From Citrus sinensis (Eukaryota > Streptophyta > Magnoliopsida > Sapindales > Rutaceae): a stretch of DNA of 64,000 nt. The stretch lies in contig NC_068556.1 of the NCBI RefSeq assembly GCF_022201045.2, positions 21,185,501 through 21,249,500 on the forward strand. The letters are read 5' to 3'. A model generated the notes under the pieces. It did no database searches. It was not told the DNA's origin and saw only the letters and a program-made list of their open reading frames with translations. A program made the position numbers and the translations under genes. Numbering within the stretch: position 1 is the stretch's first letter; every line of letters starts with the position of its first letter. Shown piece after piece: positions 49,642-62,230 of the stretch.

Positions 49642-51019
49642 AATGATTGAACAAATTCTGTTCAATATACACTTCAACCCAGATTCCTTCCAGAAAGAAA
49701 AAATGGTAGCCAATATATTAAAAACCAGCTTATTGATTTTTTTTCTCCCCCCCAAAAAAAGAAATACATCTTACTGCATTCATTCAGCTCAAATAAAATT
49801 ATTTAATTTCAACTACAAAGAAAACAAAAAGAAGAAAAATATGGTCAAATGAGAAGAAGGGGCATGGCTCTGTTCTTAGAAATGAAAGTGAATTGATGGA
49901 GTTGACTAGTTGGGGGTTAGTGTAAGTAACTTTAGACCATCAGCACTTGCAGGATTAGTGTAAGTAATTAAAATATGATGTTATTTTTTATTATCTCTTG
50001 TAACTTAAAAATAACTACGGGATAGTAACATAATGGCTAAAGATCTTAATGTTTCAAAACCTTAGTTGCACTATTACAACTCCATAATTAACTTTTTATT
50101 TTTCCTACCTGATTTAACATATATATTTGTTTTCCAGAGAAGTATTAAAATATGGTGACTTGATAAACTCAAATATCATGGGTAGAATGTTACTCTACGG
50201 CTTTTAACTCAAGTGGGTTGAGTCATGCTGGAGGTCAACCAAAACCCAAAATGTGGAATGAAGAATACTCAGCTCCAAACACACAGCTGACATATGCTTC
50301 AGCAGACTCTCGCACTAACTTAATGCGTGCATAGCTTTTTAACAGAAATTCACTTCAGGAATAGCTAAAGCTATAATACTTTTAACCTTGATTCAGGACA
50401 TAAAACCCCAAGCTTAAACAGATTGGTTTCAACTTGCATGACTAACTTCAACACGTGGAGAAAAAATTTCTAATATGGTAAAATTAGAGATTGGAAGTGT
50501 TTTTGTCTGTGCTTACTGTAAGTGAATTACCTAGGGGTTTTAAAGGGCTGAAAGAAATTTTTCTTTAGTTCAAAGCTTTGAGTATGCATACTTAATAATC
50601 TAGCAATTATTACTTACCAGTATATCAATACAATATTTTCATCTTTTAGTCCTATAACTTGTTGTATTTGTTAGAAATCATGTCAATACGGAAATCTAAA
50701 TCAAGGGCACTGCAAAATTTCACACATCCGTCATGTAAAACAAAAGGGCCTTCCAACTAAACTAAAGCTATTTTTCCTGCAATTATGACCCAGCAAACAT
50801 GAGAGGAACTAGGCAATCACATTTACAATCTTTACTAACTGATGTGATGAATAATCGAAATAAACTAGCTTTTGGATAATGCTATCACTCTCTACTCATC
50901 TTCAAACATAAAAGAACAAATTTCAAACTTAAATCTCTCTCTATCACTATGAACAGTTGCAATTTCACCCCTTCCAAAAGAAAATCATCCTTGTCCGGTA
51001 ACACACAAATAAATAATTC

Positions 51020-51422
51020 ACAATAGTCAATGACAAGCAATACTCACGAAATTTGCCATTACCTACACAATTTGAGAGCAGCAGAGACGATAGAGAAGAG
51101 AGAAAGCAGACCCACGGTGAGAGACCAACGACGAGAGATCCACGGCCAGAGACAAATGCCAAGCACCACCGCCGAGAAAGTTTGAGAATAGAGACGACAG
51201 GGAAGAGAGACAGCAGACCCACGGCCAGAGACCAACGCCGAGCACCCTCAGAAGGTTTGAGAACAGTGAGATTTCTGTGAGAGCAAATGGAGAAAAGTTG
51301 TGCGTCGCGTGAGATGGATTGCACGTGTGTTGGGATTGCTATGTGTATTACACGTGAGTTGGCTCATTTTATAGTATGTCCAAAACGCACCGTTTGGTGC
51401 TTATTGTGGTGCTTAACGTGGG
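51020..51422 (-). repeat. Right inverted end of the MULE
   Basis: Purine-rich complement of the left end (GAGAGACCAACG, GACCCACGG words recurring at ~110-bp spacing). It ends with CCAAAACGCACCGTTTGGTG and CTTAACGTGGG. Confidence 0.75.
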
Positions 51423-52739
51423 AAGAATCTCATTTTCCTAAAATTATAGCAGACTTTCTGCTCTCTAATTTATTTTTAATTTTTTTAAAAAATTAAAATG
51501 CATAAACGATCTCTAATTTATTAAAGACGACATTGGAGTATAAAGTTACATGGATGGCTTCCTTCAAGTCACTGACAAAAATTTAATCTTCGAATGTGAG
51601 GAACAAAGCATTATTTGACGAGGATACGGGATGCATCATTGCTACTTTCAGCAAATGAAGAATTAAAATACAGGGCAATTTGGACTCTATAATTCACTCT
51701 TGAATACTTATTTCATTTTATTTTATTTTACACACTCTCAATAAATTAAAAAAAAAATTCATTTTCTCTTTACACTCATAAAATAGTTATGTTTCTCAAG
51801 TCACGTTACATTAACTAACGATTCCCAAGCGGCCAAGCCTGTTATCAAGATTCAAGATCTGATTGGAAAGCGTTTCAATTGGGATTTGATCCTGAGCCCT
51901 AGCTATATAGATATCTATTCCTTCAAATATTGAGCAGGTTTGGGAATTAAAATGTTGCATGCCGTACCAAATATAATAAGTACTTTTATATTTAATTTGT
52001 ACCTCTTGTTTCAAAATTTTTTTTCTTACTTTTCTATGAATTTTCTTCCCAGATTTCATCTTTCTTTATTCTTTCTCTCTATCTTTAGTTTTCCTTCGAC
52101 GTCCTATCATCATGCGATTGGTGTATGTGAAATACTGAAATTCATTTATCCTGTTGAGATTTGTTCATCCCCAGTAATAGTATTTTTCTTAAATTATATT
52201 AATATTCTCAATAGTAAATTCAATGCGGGTTATTTTAGTAATACAGAATTTTCTCAAAATAATTGTGTTCAAAGTACACGTTAGAATGAAAATAGCCCTA
52301 CCCAGAATTAAAACTGATGATGCAACCTACACCTGATGATGCAATGTGCAGTGATCAGTAAAGAACCCGTTCTGCCAAAGGTCTAGGAGCCTTCACAACG
52401 CAACATTCGCGCACAGGGACAATAGAAACACTTGATTCTGGGAAATTTTTACTATATCAAGACAAATACCTAAGCAAGTAATCTGATAAATCCATATTAC
52501 TGCATCCAGCCTAGGCATGCATCACTCAGATCCTAGTTTTCTTACTTGCAGGACTTGTCACAAAAATCCATACTTTGAAACAAACACATTCAGAAATATC
52601 AAGCACAAATTATCATTCAGCAATATCTGTTACACTCCATTAGCAGGCCCAGCTCTCTAACAGCAGGTGTAATAAATATCCAAAATACTTCCATCCAGCA
52701 AGTTCAAGAAATCACGGTGGAATTAAAATACAACACCTA
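51423..52739. other. Intergenic region between the MULE and the prefoldin gene
   Basis: AT-rich. Its right part is the 3' flank of PFD2. No gene, RNA or repeat was recognised. Confidence 0.5.
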
Positions 52740-53186
52740 TCACTCACTTGAACCAGCAGGGCCAACAAGGACTCCTTGAGCCGAACCTTCCTTCCGGTTA
52801 CCATCATCCTTGGACTCACTTTCAGGCTTTCGAATCCTAATTTTATATTTAGCTTCAAAGTCGGAAATTTCTTTCTTCTTCGCTGCCAAGGCCTCGTTGA
52901 GCCTTGCAATTACCTCCTCTATCCCCTCTTTATTGCGTTGCACAGCAGGAAGGACTTCACTGATTGTTCTCTCCACCAGCACACCTCCAATCATCCGGTA
53001 GCACTTTCTAGAAGGGTCAAGTGGCTTAATAGCATTAATAACCAATGAGTGCTCACTTGCCTCCATCTCCAGTTCGGTAATTTTCGAGTAGATTTGATTT
53101 AGTTCAGATCTCATAGATGTGTACATATTTGCCACTATTTGTTCATTTACCGGTTCCCTGCGCTCAGTTTCAGCTCTGCCAGCCAT
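52740..53186 (-). CDS. PFD2: Prefoldin subunit 2
   Basis: A single coding exon of 148 residues starting MAGRAETERREPVNEQ. It has two long helices typical of beta-type prefoldins (QIVANMYTSMRSELNQIYSK, then IEEVIARLNEALAAKKKEIS) around the beta-hairpin core with SRKCYRMIGGVLVERTISEV. Prefoldin is a jellyfish-shaped hexamer that delivers unfolded actin and tubulin to the CCT chaperonin; PFD2 is one of its beta subunits (family knowledge). The length equals what I recall for At3g22480. The start codon follows an acceptor (TTGCAG|AATC) at 53190, and the matching donor is at 54040. This gives an 850-nt intron in the 5' UTR, with a UTR exon from 54040 to about 54130. Genes with such leader introns are often broadly expressed. 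Confidence 0.94.
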   Translation of the reverse strand: MAGRAETERREPVNEQIVANMYTSMRSELNQIYSKITELEMEASEHSLVINAIKPLDPSRKCYRMIGGVLVERTISEVLPAVQRNKEGIEEVIARLNEALAAKKKEISDFEAKYKIRIRKPESESKDDGNRKEGSAQGVLVGPAGSSE

Positions 53187-54130
53187 GATTCTGCAAGAAA
53201 AAAAGAAGATTTTGAAGAAAGTGACCACTTACAAAATTACATCTCCACCTTATATGAATAAAAAACAGAGGGCTAAAAAGTTGGAAGCATTGGCAGACAT
53301 AGGTTCCATTTCCAGCAAACAGCAAACAACTCATTGATTAGATGTAAATGTAACTTTCTAGGAAGTAACAAGAGCAATCAAAACAATATTCCTTCATATC
53401 AGAAAATAAAATTTCTTTAAAGCAGAAACAGAAGGTGCCAAGATTTAGGATCATTGCCCAAACACGTTAGATGTATCGAAAAGACACGGTAAGCAAAAAT
53501 ATGTACATACAACACTTATTTGTCAAGGAATCCAATATACAAGCAAAACGCTCGAATTTTACGATGCCCATGCTGAAACAAAGGTCCAAGCAGAATTTGA
53601 CTGCTTCAAACCCTTTTAAACTATAACCAAGTCGTATCCATCAATCAAGTTGTTACCTTATGCTTGGATACACACAAGATAGTTTAGACTGTCTCAATGG
53701 TTTCAAGTGTCAGATATGTCAAACTAATGCGATTAAAATTTGCACAACGTAAAACATCTCTTACCCAAAACATCTGTTTAAAAAATGCCCAAAAAGAGAA
53801 AAAGCATAAATGAAAAATGGGCCTACAATGAACAACAGAAAGAATTTCAAGTATTCAATAACTACTTACAAATTATATCAACAGAAATCGATGGAGACAG
53901 CATGATAGTGAAGGGATCATCGACATTACATATCACTTAACTTCTTATATCTTAAACACAACAAGATTTAGAGAGCCAAGCAATATCGTATTCGTGAGTA
54001 AGAGAAAAACAAGAGTGAGTGAAGCTTAAAAAGGCATACCTGATTCTTGAATCTAATTTAAGTGCGTGAACCCTCCCTAGGTCCTAACCCTAGACAAGAG
54101 GGAGCAGAAACTCAGGTCTCAGGACTTGAA

Positions 54131-55410
54131 GAGAGACGGAGAGAGCAAACCGGAAAAACCAAGATAAACGGTGACGTTTAAGTCCAGCAATTTAAACCTA
54201 GAAAGGTCTACAATGAGGTTAATGACTTAATAATAATGGCTTCACTTTCCAGATATTTATAAAATTCCGCTAAATAAAAGTCGCAAATTTTTTTTGAGAT
54301 ATTTTCATCAGTGACCCTGACATTTTTATTAATAACAGATATAACCCCAATTCTAGGAATTCCCTCCAATGCTCCAACCTTCAGACGTCAGTTATGATGC
54401 ATTGATGTTAGATCTCAGTACATGATTTCCGTCTCTTACTTTAATTATTAATTGGGATTGGGAGTTAGTTTGCCTTTTACCAGTGTTCTCTTAGCTTTTT
54501 CTTTTTCTTTTTCTTTTTCTTTTTTTTTCTCCACTTTCTTCTCTCTGAATAACAGACGTAATTTGCCAGTCTCTTTGTTTATTCATCCGGTAGTTCAACA
54601 GTGACTAATTAATGATTGAATATGTCGAATATATAATGATATATTGAGTTAAAATTACTTAACAAGTATTATAGGTAAAGATTAAAATATAAAACTGGTG
54701 TGATACAAATGAAAAAAGAAAAAAATTATTTCTAGTTCTAATTATCGCATTTAAAAAAAAATGGTTAAAATTTCATTCCACTGAACAGAAGTTTACAATA
54801 CCATAACAGATGACATCATAAGTTCCATAATAAACATCAAGATCTAAGTCTTACATTATCAGTCTGTCAAACTATTGTGGTATTATTGAAGGAAGACCAG
54901 GACGAAACAAGTGCACTGGAGATGCCTTAGACTTGAGCAATGATATCTTCAAATATCTTAATCGGATGTTAGATAAAATCTGAAGAGAAATGCTCAAACA
55001 AGGCTGCTATTATCAATCCATGCATATAAACGATGACGATGATAAGCAAAGGAGGAATTCAAAGGAACAGATACACAAGCAAAAGCGATGCGATCTCTAT
55101 ATATAGCAGTTAGGATGGTATTTTCAGCAAAGGAGGTTATGATATCCATACGAAAAGCGAGGGTTGTGGGTAGATGCTGTTAAATTCAAACACGGATACA
55201 TAAATTTGCTTACACCCATAATTTCAGCAGAAGTTCAAATGTTAAATTCCCCAAAATCTTCTGATAAAAGTTACATCAATCAGATTATTCCTGTTCTACA
55301 TAATCCTAAGCTACAAGGGAAGATGAGCTCCAGTATGCAACTACTACTTACTAATATGGTAGTTTGCGAGGCTGACCAAACTCAATTCATTCTCAAGCCA
55401 CTTTGCAGTA
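54131..55410. other. Intergenic region between PFD2 and the ankyrin gene
   Basis: Contains a (CTTTTT)n-type pyrimidine run near 54497-54530. Its right half is the 3' flank of the ankyrin gene. No other gene was seen. Confidence 0.5.
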
Positions 55411-56127
55411 TTACGAGGTCTCTTCATCATCTTGTGTGTCATCCTCACTTACAAGATGCTTAAGTACTAATTTTGCCTTTTTCGGTTCTGACGAGGCTTC
55501 TTCCTTAATATCATCTTCATCCCCCTTCCTCTTTAGGTTTTCATCTCGCTTTCCGTCAGGACTGGAAGCTGAAACTTCAACACCAGAGTCCCCTAGTTTG
55601 GTCTCAGATTCCCCAGCTTTCTCTTTACCATTCAAATTTGGTTTCTTAGAAGATTGTTCCCATTCTTCCAAAAATGAGCGAATTTCTTCATTGCGTGCAA
55701 GATCAAGAGGGGTCTTTCCTGCTTTTGTTTTGGCAGTAAGACTGGCACCTTTCCTTAACAAGTACTTCACAAGCTCCAGATGAGACCCCTGAACGGCATA
55801 ATGCAGTGGATTCAGGCCCTTGCGAGTGCAAGCCTTGATGGAGACACCAGAAGAAACTAGAGTCCGGACAACTTCTAGATGGCCCTTCTGGGACGCAAAG
55901 TGAATTGCACTCATGTCATCCATTGCAGCAGCACCAACATCTGCCTTATTCTTGCAGAGATAACTGACCACCTCAGTCTGCCCAGACCATGCAGCTAGAT
56001 GTAGAGGAGTTCTCGAATGCTTATCTCTCGAGTTGACAGACAAAGGGTTAGAGATGAGTATTGACTGGACTGCTTTCAGGTCACCAGACCTTGCCGCTGC
56101 GTGAAGTTCTTCTTCTCGGTTGCCCAT
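55411..56127 (-). CDS. Small ankyrin-repeat protein (At4g19150-like)
   Basis: A single coding exon of 238 residues from MGNREEELHAAARSGDLKAV; an upstream in-frame GTG/ATG stretch (RVHVC) looks like leader. Four to five ankyrin repeats occupy about residues 5-150 (HSRTPLHLAAWSGQTEVVSY, MSAIHFASQKGHLEVVRTLV, LNPLHYAVQGSHLELVKYLL, KAGKTPLDLARNEEIRSFLE). An acidic/basic tail contains KRKGDED and EPKKAKL, a possible nuclear signal. Ankyrin repeats bind proteins; no enzymatic function is expected and the partner is unknown. A leader intron is likely, with an acceptor TTTCAG near 56252 and a donor near 56692, and a first exon around 56700-56810 with the CTAGGGTTTTCG motif common in plant leaders. 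It resembles what I recall of At4g19150, which is outside the conserved block. Confidence 0.88.
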   Translation of the reverse strand: MGNREEELHAAARSGDLKAVQSILISNPLSVNSRDKHSRTPLHLAAWSGQTEVVSYLCKNKADVGAAAMDDMSAIHFASQKGHLEVVRTLVSSGVSIKACTRKGLNPLHYAVQGSHLELVKYLLRKGASLTAKTKAGKTPLDLARNEEIRSFLEEWEQSSKKPNLNGKEKAGESETKLGDSGVEVSASSPDGKRDENLKRKGDEDDIKEEASSEPKKAKLVLKHLVSEDDTQDDEETS

Positions 56128-56991
56128 CACCAAACACACATGCACACGCACGAGAATATTATACTAGGTTCGTATGCTGATCAATTTTATATAGGATCCC
56201 CGAATAGTTTAAAAACTGGGTTGGATTGTTTAAGCGTCAGTATACCTGAAACAACCGGAATCACATTTTCATATGGTAAAGTTGTGTTTGCAGCTCTTGT
56301 GCTTTTGCTTAATTATGAAAGCGGCAACAGAACAGCTAAAGCAATTGGTAAACTCCCACTTTTATTCAACAGCTTCAGAAACAAACCCTAAACAACCTCA
56401 TCGCCCAAATAATATATGACATATATACTGGCAGCAGATACCACACGCAATGTGGAGATGTAATATTGAGAGCAAGGAACTAAATGCAACAATAAGTTCA
56501 TAAATATAAAATAGAAAAATCAAATTGATGGAGATGACAAGCTCAGTTATGGAACATTTTGAATATAGCCAACTTGTTCAAGAAACAAAACGTTCACAAT
56601 TCTTAAAGAATAGATGAAATTGTTAACTTCTACTTTGCTTGTTTTTACTTCAATTGATTTTAGAAGAAGAGAAAAAGCGAACGCGTACCCGTTGTGATTT
56701 GTGACACGGAAACCGCAGAGCGAATCTAATAAGTTATCGAAAACCCTAGCCCTTCGAATTTTAAAGGCCAGTTCGCCCCTCCAGGAGATCATAAATTAAT
56801 TGAAGTCGACATGTAGACTCTAGTGGAGAGGGCGATATAATTATTATAAGCAAGGCAGGTTGAAGCAATTGAAAACATAAAAAAGCTCAAGACACGGCGA
56901 CGTTTTGGCCACCCACAAGGCCACAACTACCAGGCTTTTCAAAAAAAAATTTCTTTTAATATTTTTATACAAGTACTCCTGTACAAACTAA

Positions 56992-57610
56992 GGTGGCGTT
57001 TGTTTTTTAACTTAATAATTTAAAATGATTTAATTTAATTAATTAAGTTAATTAGAGGTGTTTGTTTTTATAACTTAATGAGACTTTTTAGATAATTTTG
57101 ACTTAATAAAATAAGCCAATTTTTTTAACTTTTTACTTAATGAAGAAATTTGAATTAAGTCAATTACTTGCTAATGTCAAAAATATCCTTACTTTATAAT
57201 TTATTTTTCATGTCTATCCCAAACTTATCCATAGACATTTACCTTATATAAAAATATCCATATTTTTTCTTTCTTATATTATATATGATAAAATTTAAAA
57301 TTTATGATATTTTATATATTAAAATTTCAAAATAATTATGTATTCACTTGAATATAGTTTTACTTATAAATGTTAAAATATTATGGTATTTAATATATTA
57401 TTTATTTGACATTCAAATTTAATAAGGATACAAATGTAAAAGTACATATTTTTAGCTTTTTAAGTTGAAAAAAACAAACAACTTAATACTTATTTTCTGA
57501 GATTCAGACGAAAAAATAAACATATTATTCAGATTCAGACATTCAGATCTATTCAGAATTCAGACTAATTCAGGTCTATTCAGATTTCAGACAAAAAAAC
57601 AAACGCCACC
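56992..57610. mobile_element. Tourist-like MITE (PIF/Harbinger type)
   Basis: A 619-bp non-coding element. The left end GGTGGCGTTTGTTTTTTAAC and the right end (reverse complement GGTGGCGTTTGTTTTTTTG) match over about 17 bases. A TAA trinucleotide flanks each end (56989-56991 and 57611-57613), the 3-bp target duplication typical of PIF/Harbinger. The interior is AT-rich with repeated CAGATTCAGA-type words near the right end (57500-57590). Confidence 0.8.
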
Positions 57611-57668
57611 TAACTCTTAATACAATTGAACCGTGCACTGAATCCTCCGGCATAATAATTAATTAGTA

Positions 57669-57845
57669 ATGATATAGTTACAAATTTTTGTATAAATTTA
57701 TTTTGTATAAACTGATATGGTATTACAAAATTAATTAAATTAAATATCACTTGGCCCACATGATTTGTTTTTATTATTTTTTATTTTCATTCAACCAATG
57801 AATTAATACAGTGTCAATTTGTACAAGAATTTGTGATTGTATCAT
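57669..57845. repeat. Short MITE-like element, copy B
   Basis: About 177 bp. The left end ATGATATAGTTACAAATTTT and the reverse complement of the right end (ATGATACAATCACAAATTCT) form an imperfect ~30-bp terminal inverted repeat. The element is related to 13496-13645. Non-coding. Confidence 0.65.
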
Positions 57846-58319
57846 CATTCATAATTAAATTATCACATAACGATTTGAGTGATGCATAAGAGAAAGAAAC
57901 TACTTTTATTTCTAAGTTCTAACGCTCAAGTCTCACCTTTGCTGGAAAGGGGATTTGGATAAGTTTTAAGGCAGGCCTAACATAACAGCAGCATTTGCTT
58001 TACATAATTCAAATAAATATATAAAATACAAAATATTAGTATTTATTAGGTGAAGTTACAAGATGGTCAATATGAATCCACATCCATAAATGGACTGGTT
58101 GGAGTGGGAAGCAATGTCTTTGTGCGTTCTGGAATTCCAAAAAACAATAGAAGAGGGGAATTCATCTTATGACATTATTAGCAGTAGCAGAAGCATTAGG
58201 GAACCACCAAAGCACAATGCGCAGCTGTGACGCACATTTGTGTTTTCTAACAATGTTCTCAAAAAAAAAAAAAAAAAACCAAGCAATTTTCTAATAAACT
58301 AATCAAATTCAGCGACAGC
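57846..58319. other. 3' flank of the cysteine synthase gene
   Basis: AT-rich sequence downstream of the OASA1 stop codon, with an A-homopolymer at 58261-58278. No other feature was seen. Confidence 0.5.
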
Positions 58320-61300
58320 TCAGGCCTCGAAAGTCATGCTTTCCGCCTCTTTCCTCACTGATTCAAACAGCACGGAAGAGAGGTACCTCTCTCCAAAGCT
58401 AGGGAAAATAACCTGCATAAGTTAAGCGTACAGAACTTTTGAGTAGGTAGATCCAATCAAGACTGAAATCTTAAATGAGTAAAGAGAGAGTGAGAAATGC
58501 AGAAATCAAAAGATGAATGAAAAGGACATGCAAGTTATTGCTATGAGCCATGAATCAGATGTAATGCATGCAAATTGTGAACATACGACAATGAGTTTCC
58601 CAGCATTCTCTGGTCTCTTTGCAATCTCAATTGCAGCAGCCGCAGCTCCACCAGATGATATTCCCACCTGCAGTAGATGCTCGCACAATTAAAGGATAAC
58701 TAGGGAAAAGGCTCTTTGCAGTGACAATAAACAAGAATGAGATTCCATTAGATGACCACAAATACCAGCTTTAAATCCACAATTAGATATTTTCAGAAAA
58801 ACTACAAACTTACAAACAAGCCTTCTTTCAGCGCAAGAAGTTTTGCAGTCTCAATTGCTTCATCACTCGATACCTGGAAGATTACATGAAAGTGAAATTT
58901 AGTAACTAGATAACAGTTGCGGTTATCAGAGGTGATACAGAGACAACTTGCACCAGACATCAGGGAAACTGTACTAATATTAGAAGAAACATGACCAATA
59001 GACATGGTCGCTGGAAGAAGTTAACAAACTTCTCTATGCAACATATAATCATGTGTTACACATACAGATATGCTTGCTACACTTCAATCTCCGAACATTT
59101 TGAGACTCAAAGTTTCTGTTTCTATTAAAATCTCTTATGTATTTCAATTTTGGCTTAGTCAATATGCCTCTAATTTGGATAGAGTTGGTAGTCACTTGCT
59201 GAGGAGAAGTTAGAATCATGCAAGATTACCTTACGTTGTCTAGTAACACCAATTTAAGGGATAATGTTAGGAAAAATTGTTAACCCTTTACACCGGTTGT
59301 ATAGTGTTTAACAAACTCAATATCAAATTTCTAAAGGACTACCAAATTTTTGGAGGACTCAAAAAAAAAAAAGCACGAAGTGGACAAACGAAGTTGCATG
59401 ATTTAATGCATCTGGAGAAAGATTTGTGGACTTTACTTGAACAACTTCATCAATGATATTGACTTCCAAAACACCAGGGACAAAACCAGCACCTATTCCT
59501 TGGATCTTATGAGGGCCTTCACATTAAGACAGAGAATATGCTTGAGGTTAGTCACATCCAATACTGAAGAAATTACTGTATCACACAAGTCTGCATAGAC
59601 GTACATATGGCAAAGGGGTATATCAGGTTTCATGTGTTGAGTAAAATATACATCTACCAGCCCAAATAAACAAGCATGGACTCTAAATAAACTAAGTTAC
59701 CAACAAAATAATCGGAGGATCCAAGATCATTACACACTGTGGCATCGGACTTAATGTTATATGTTAAGAAACTATGATGCATGTACAAGGAGATTATATC
59801 AAAGACAATCACATTACAACAACAAAAAACTTTTTTAAAAATGTTTTTGAAATATTAACAGAAAAAACCAAACTATTTGTTTCAGAAGAAATAAGAAACG
59901 GTTGCGTTTTTATTGTTCTTAATGAACACATGCACACAGAAAGAACTGATAATATGCTTCAATAAGCACAAACAATATGATATGATCTTTTCCAATATAA
60001 GTTGGCCAGAGCACCATAGAAAAGGTCTTGGTCCATAAGCATAGCTAGGACAACAGACATGCTGCAGAATTCAGTTTCGAAATTTTAAAAAAGAGTCTTT
60101 CTCTGTAAAGTTTGAACTGTGTTGCTAGCTTTTACTACTACACCTACTACAAGGGTTCCTCTCCTTTATTCATATGATCGTTCAATGCCAAACTGCGTGA
60201 CCAATACTTGTGCATCCCAGTTACTGATTTCATAAAACGATGCAGAGTGCAGAAACTGGAATATGCAAAGAGAAAAGATCATCCAAGGAGTCTAGTTATT
60301 AAAAATAACTCACCAGGTTTTCCTCCAGATAGAACAGGACTTTCAGTTGGCTCTATACCATAGAGCTATTCAGGAAAGGGTAAAATAATCAGACGCCACT
60401 CTAAGAAAGGAGCAATAATTCAAAGCAGAAGAGAAATAAAATTTCATTTTTCCAAAACTCGCATATGTACATTCACTTTTAAATTGATATTTGAAATAAA
60501 TCATCATCTTACCTTTATGTTGGGGTTCTTCTCTTTGAGAAATTTTCCTGCACCTGTTATTGTGCCACCAGTACCAATTCCGGAAACAAGGGCATCGATT
60601 CTCCCTCCTGACCCTTTCCATAACTCTGGTCCAGTAGTTTCATAATGGATCTGCACTAACAACATCGATCACTTAAACTTTTCAAACCACCAACAGCTTC
60701 CACTTGATTTTTAATTAAGGAAATACCTTTGGATTGGCAGGGTTTTCAAATTGCTGCAGCATGTAAGCATTGGGGGTTTTAGCCAGAATCTCCTCTGCCT
60801 TCTGAACAGCCCCTTTCATCCCCTTAGCAGGATCGGTGAGAACTAATTCAGCTCCAAATGCTCGAAGAATGATTCTTCTTTCAAGACTCATTGAAGCTGG
60901 CATTGTAATGATAAGCCTGTATTGCTTGGCTGCCGCCATGAACGCCAAACCAATCCCAGTATTTCCACTTGTAGGTTCAATGAGTACACTCTTCAACAGG
61001 CACAATAAAACATTGTCAACACCACAAACAATTCAGCAGATACAAAAAAATCTCACCAAATAACAATCGCCCAACTTTCTTTCATTCAAATCCAGATCAA
61101 AATATTACCATAAAAATATAGAGGAAATCAAATTCATTTATCTCCATCAAATTATTATTAATGCCACACCAGCTGTTTTGAAATAAGGAAAAACAACAAA
61201 CCTCCCCTGGTGTTATTAGACCCTTCGCCTCCGCATCAGAAATCATGCTATAACCAATCCTGCACATTGGGAAACAAAATTTAGGATTCCTAAAAAAGAA

Positions 61301-61689
61301 ACATCACTCAGTACTTTATTCGAAAAACCCAAAATCAGAGGCTCAATGAATGGTAAAAACCCACTTCTTGACAGTTAAAGCAGACAGTTAAAGGAAACAG
61401 CAATATAATAATCAGACAAAATGTTCCAAGGGATATACAACGACACCTGTCCTTGACACTAGAGCACGGTTCCATCATCTCTAGCTTAGCAGCAATGCGG
61501 GCAACACACCCATTGACAATATTGTTGAGATACACCAATGGTGTATTGCCAATTAACTGTACACAAACATAGAATTTTGAAACTTCCTACTGAGCAAACT
61601 ATTACGCATAACAATGAACAATTAAATTTATGTCAACAAAAACTTACTTCTGTAACATCTTTTGCAATGTTGCTACTCTCAACCGCCAT
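58320..61689 (-). CDS. OASA1: Cytosolic cysteine synthase, O-acetylserine (thiol) lyase
   Basis: Ten coding exons: 61689..61648, 61556..61447, 61259..61202, 60990..60727, 60650..60513, 60365..60314, 59516..59437, 58873..58814, 58667..58587, 58412..58320. They sum to 978 nt and 325 residues, all with GT-AG edges and in frame. The enzyme makes cysteine from O-acetylserine and sulfide with pyridoxal phosphate. Visible motifs are the PLP lysine segment PCSSVKDR, the substrate loop [13 protein letters not shown], the phosphate-binding loop [16 protein letters not shown] and the C-terminal [14 protein letters not shown]. It starts [14 protein letters not shown] with no transit peptide, so it is the cytosolic isoform. 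A leader intron is likely (acceptor TTGCAG near 61700, donor near 62110). The Arabidopsis counterparts are At4g14880 (OASA1) and At3g22460. Gene and frame are intact. Confidence 0.95.
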
Positions 61690-62230
61690 GTTTTATGATT
61701 ACTGCAATCAATCAAACAAAATATTTAAGCATCATCATCATAAGACAATTTAGCATACACCTATAAAGGGGAAAAAAAATTACCTAAAGTTAATCCCTTA
61801 GTTAGTTAGTTTGTGACGGAGTTAGGGTACATTTTAATTTTTAAAATAAACAAAAACTCCATCTTGTTTTCATTAGGTCACTAAATTTTCCTGACAGCCA
61901 AACGGTTAATCCATTCTAATCAATGACTGTTCAATCAGAGACAATAGAGAATCTTAAATATACAGATATTATAAGGTCGTTGATGGGTTCATTTTAAATT
62001 AATAGACTGATTTGAATAGTGAAAACGGCAGTACTTAAGTGTCATAAATCAAATAAACATAAAATCGAAGCGCAAAAACAACTAAAATTAAAAAAAAAAA
62101 AAAATCACCTTGACTTGTGTAGAAGGTGGTGGTGAGGCTTACGGATAACAATTAATAAAAATGGTGGGTAATAAAGAGAGAGGATTTATATTGAATTTAA
62201 AGAACAGGATGCAAAAGACAAGTGATTGAA

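Larger units (their letters stand above)
46394..51422. mobile_element. Mutator-like element (MULE) with long inverted ends, FAR1-like and GRF genes
   Basis: About 5.0 kb. The left end CCCACAATAAGCACCACAGT and the reverse complement of the right end (CCCACGTTAAGCACCACAAT) align without gaps for 41 bases and share GAACGGTGCGTTTT / AAACGGTGCGTTTT. Similarity continues inward as ~400 bp of pyrimidine-rich minisatellite on the left and its purine complement on the right. Inside lie a FAR1/MULE transposase (+), a 141-bp tandem array and a GRF zinc-finger gene (-). A 9-11-bp target duplication was not clear. The tall inverted ends and transposase type both fit the Mutator superfamily. Confidence 0.8.

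Noticed and set aside
46385-51432. 9-11-bp target duplication for the MULE
   Set aside because: The flanks (GATATTCAG and AAGAATCTC) share only scattered bases, so I do not claim one.
56547-56792. 81-codon minus-strand frame upstream of the ankyrin gene
   Set aside because: It looks like a 5' leader exon (CTAGGGTTTTCG, then a donor near 56692), not a separate gene.
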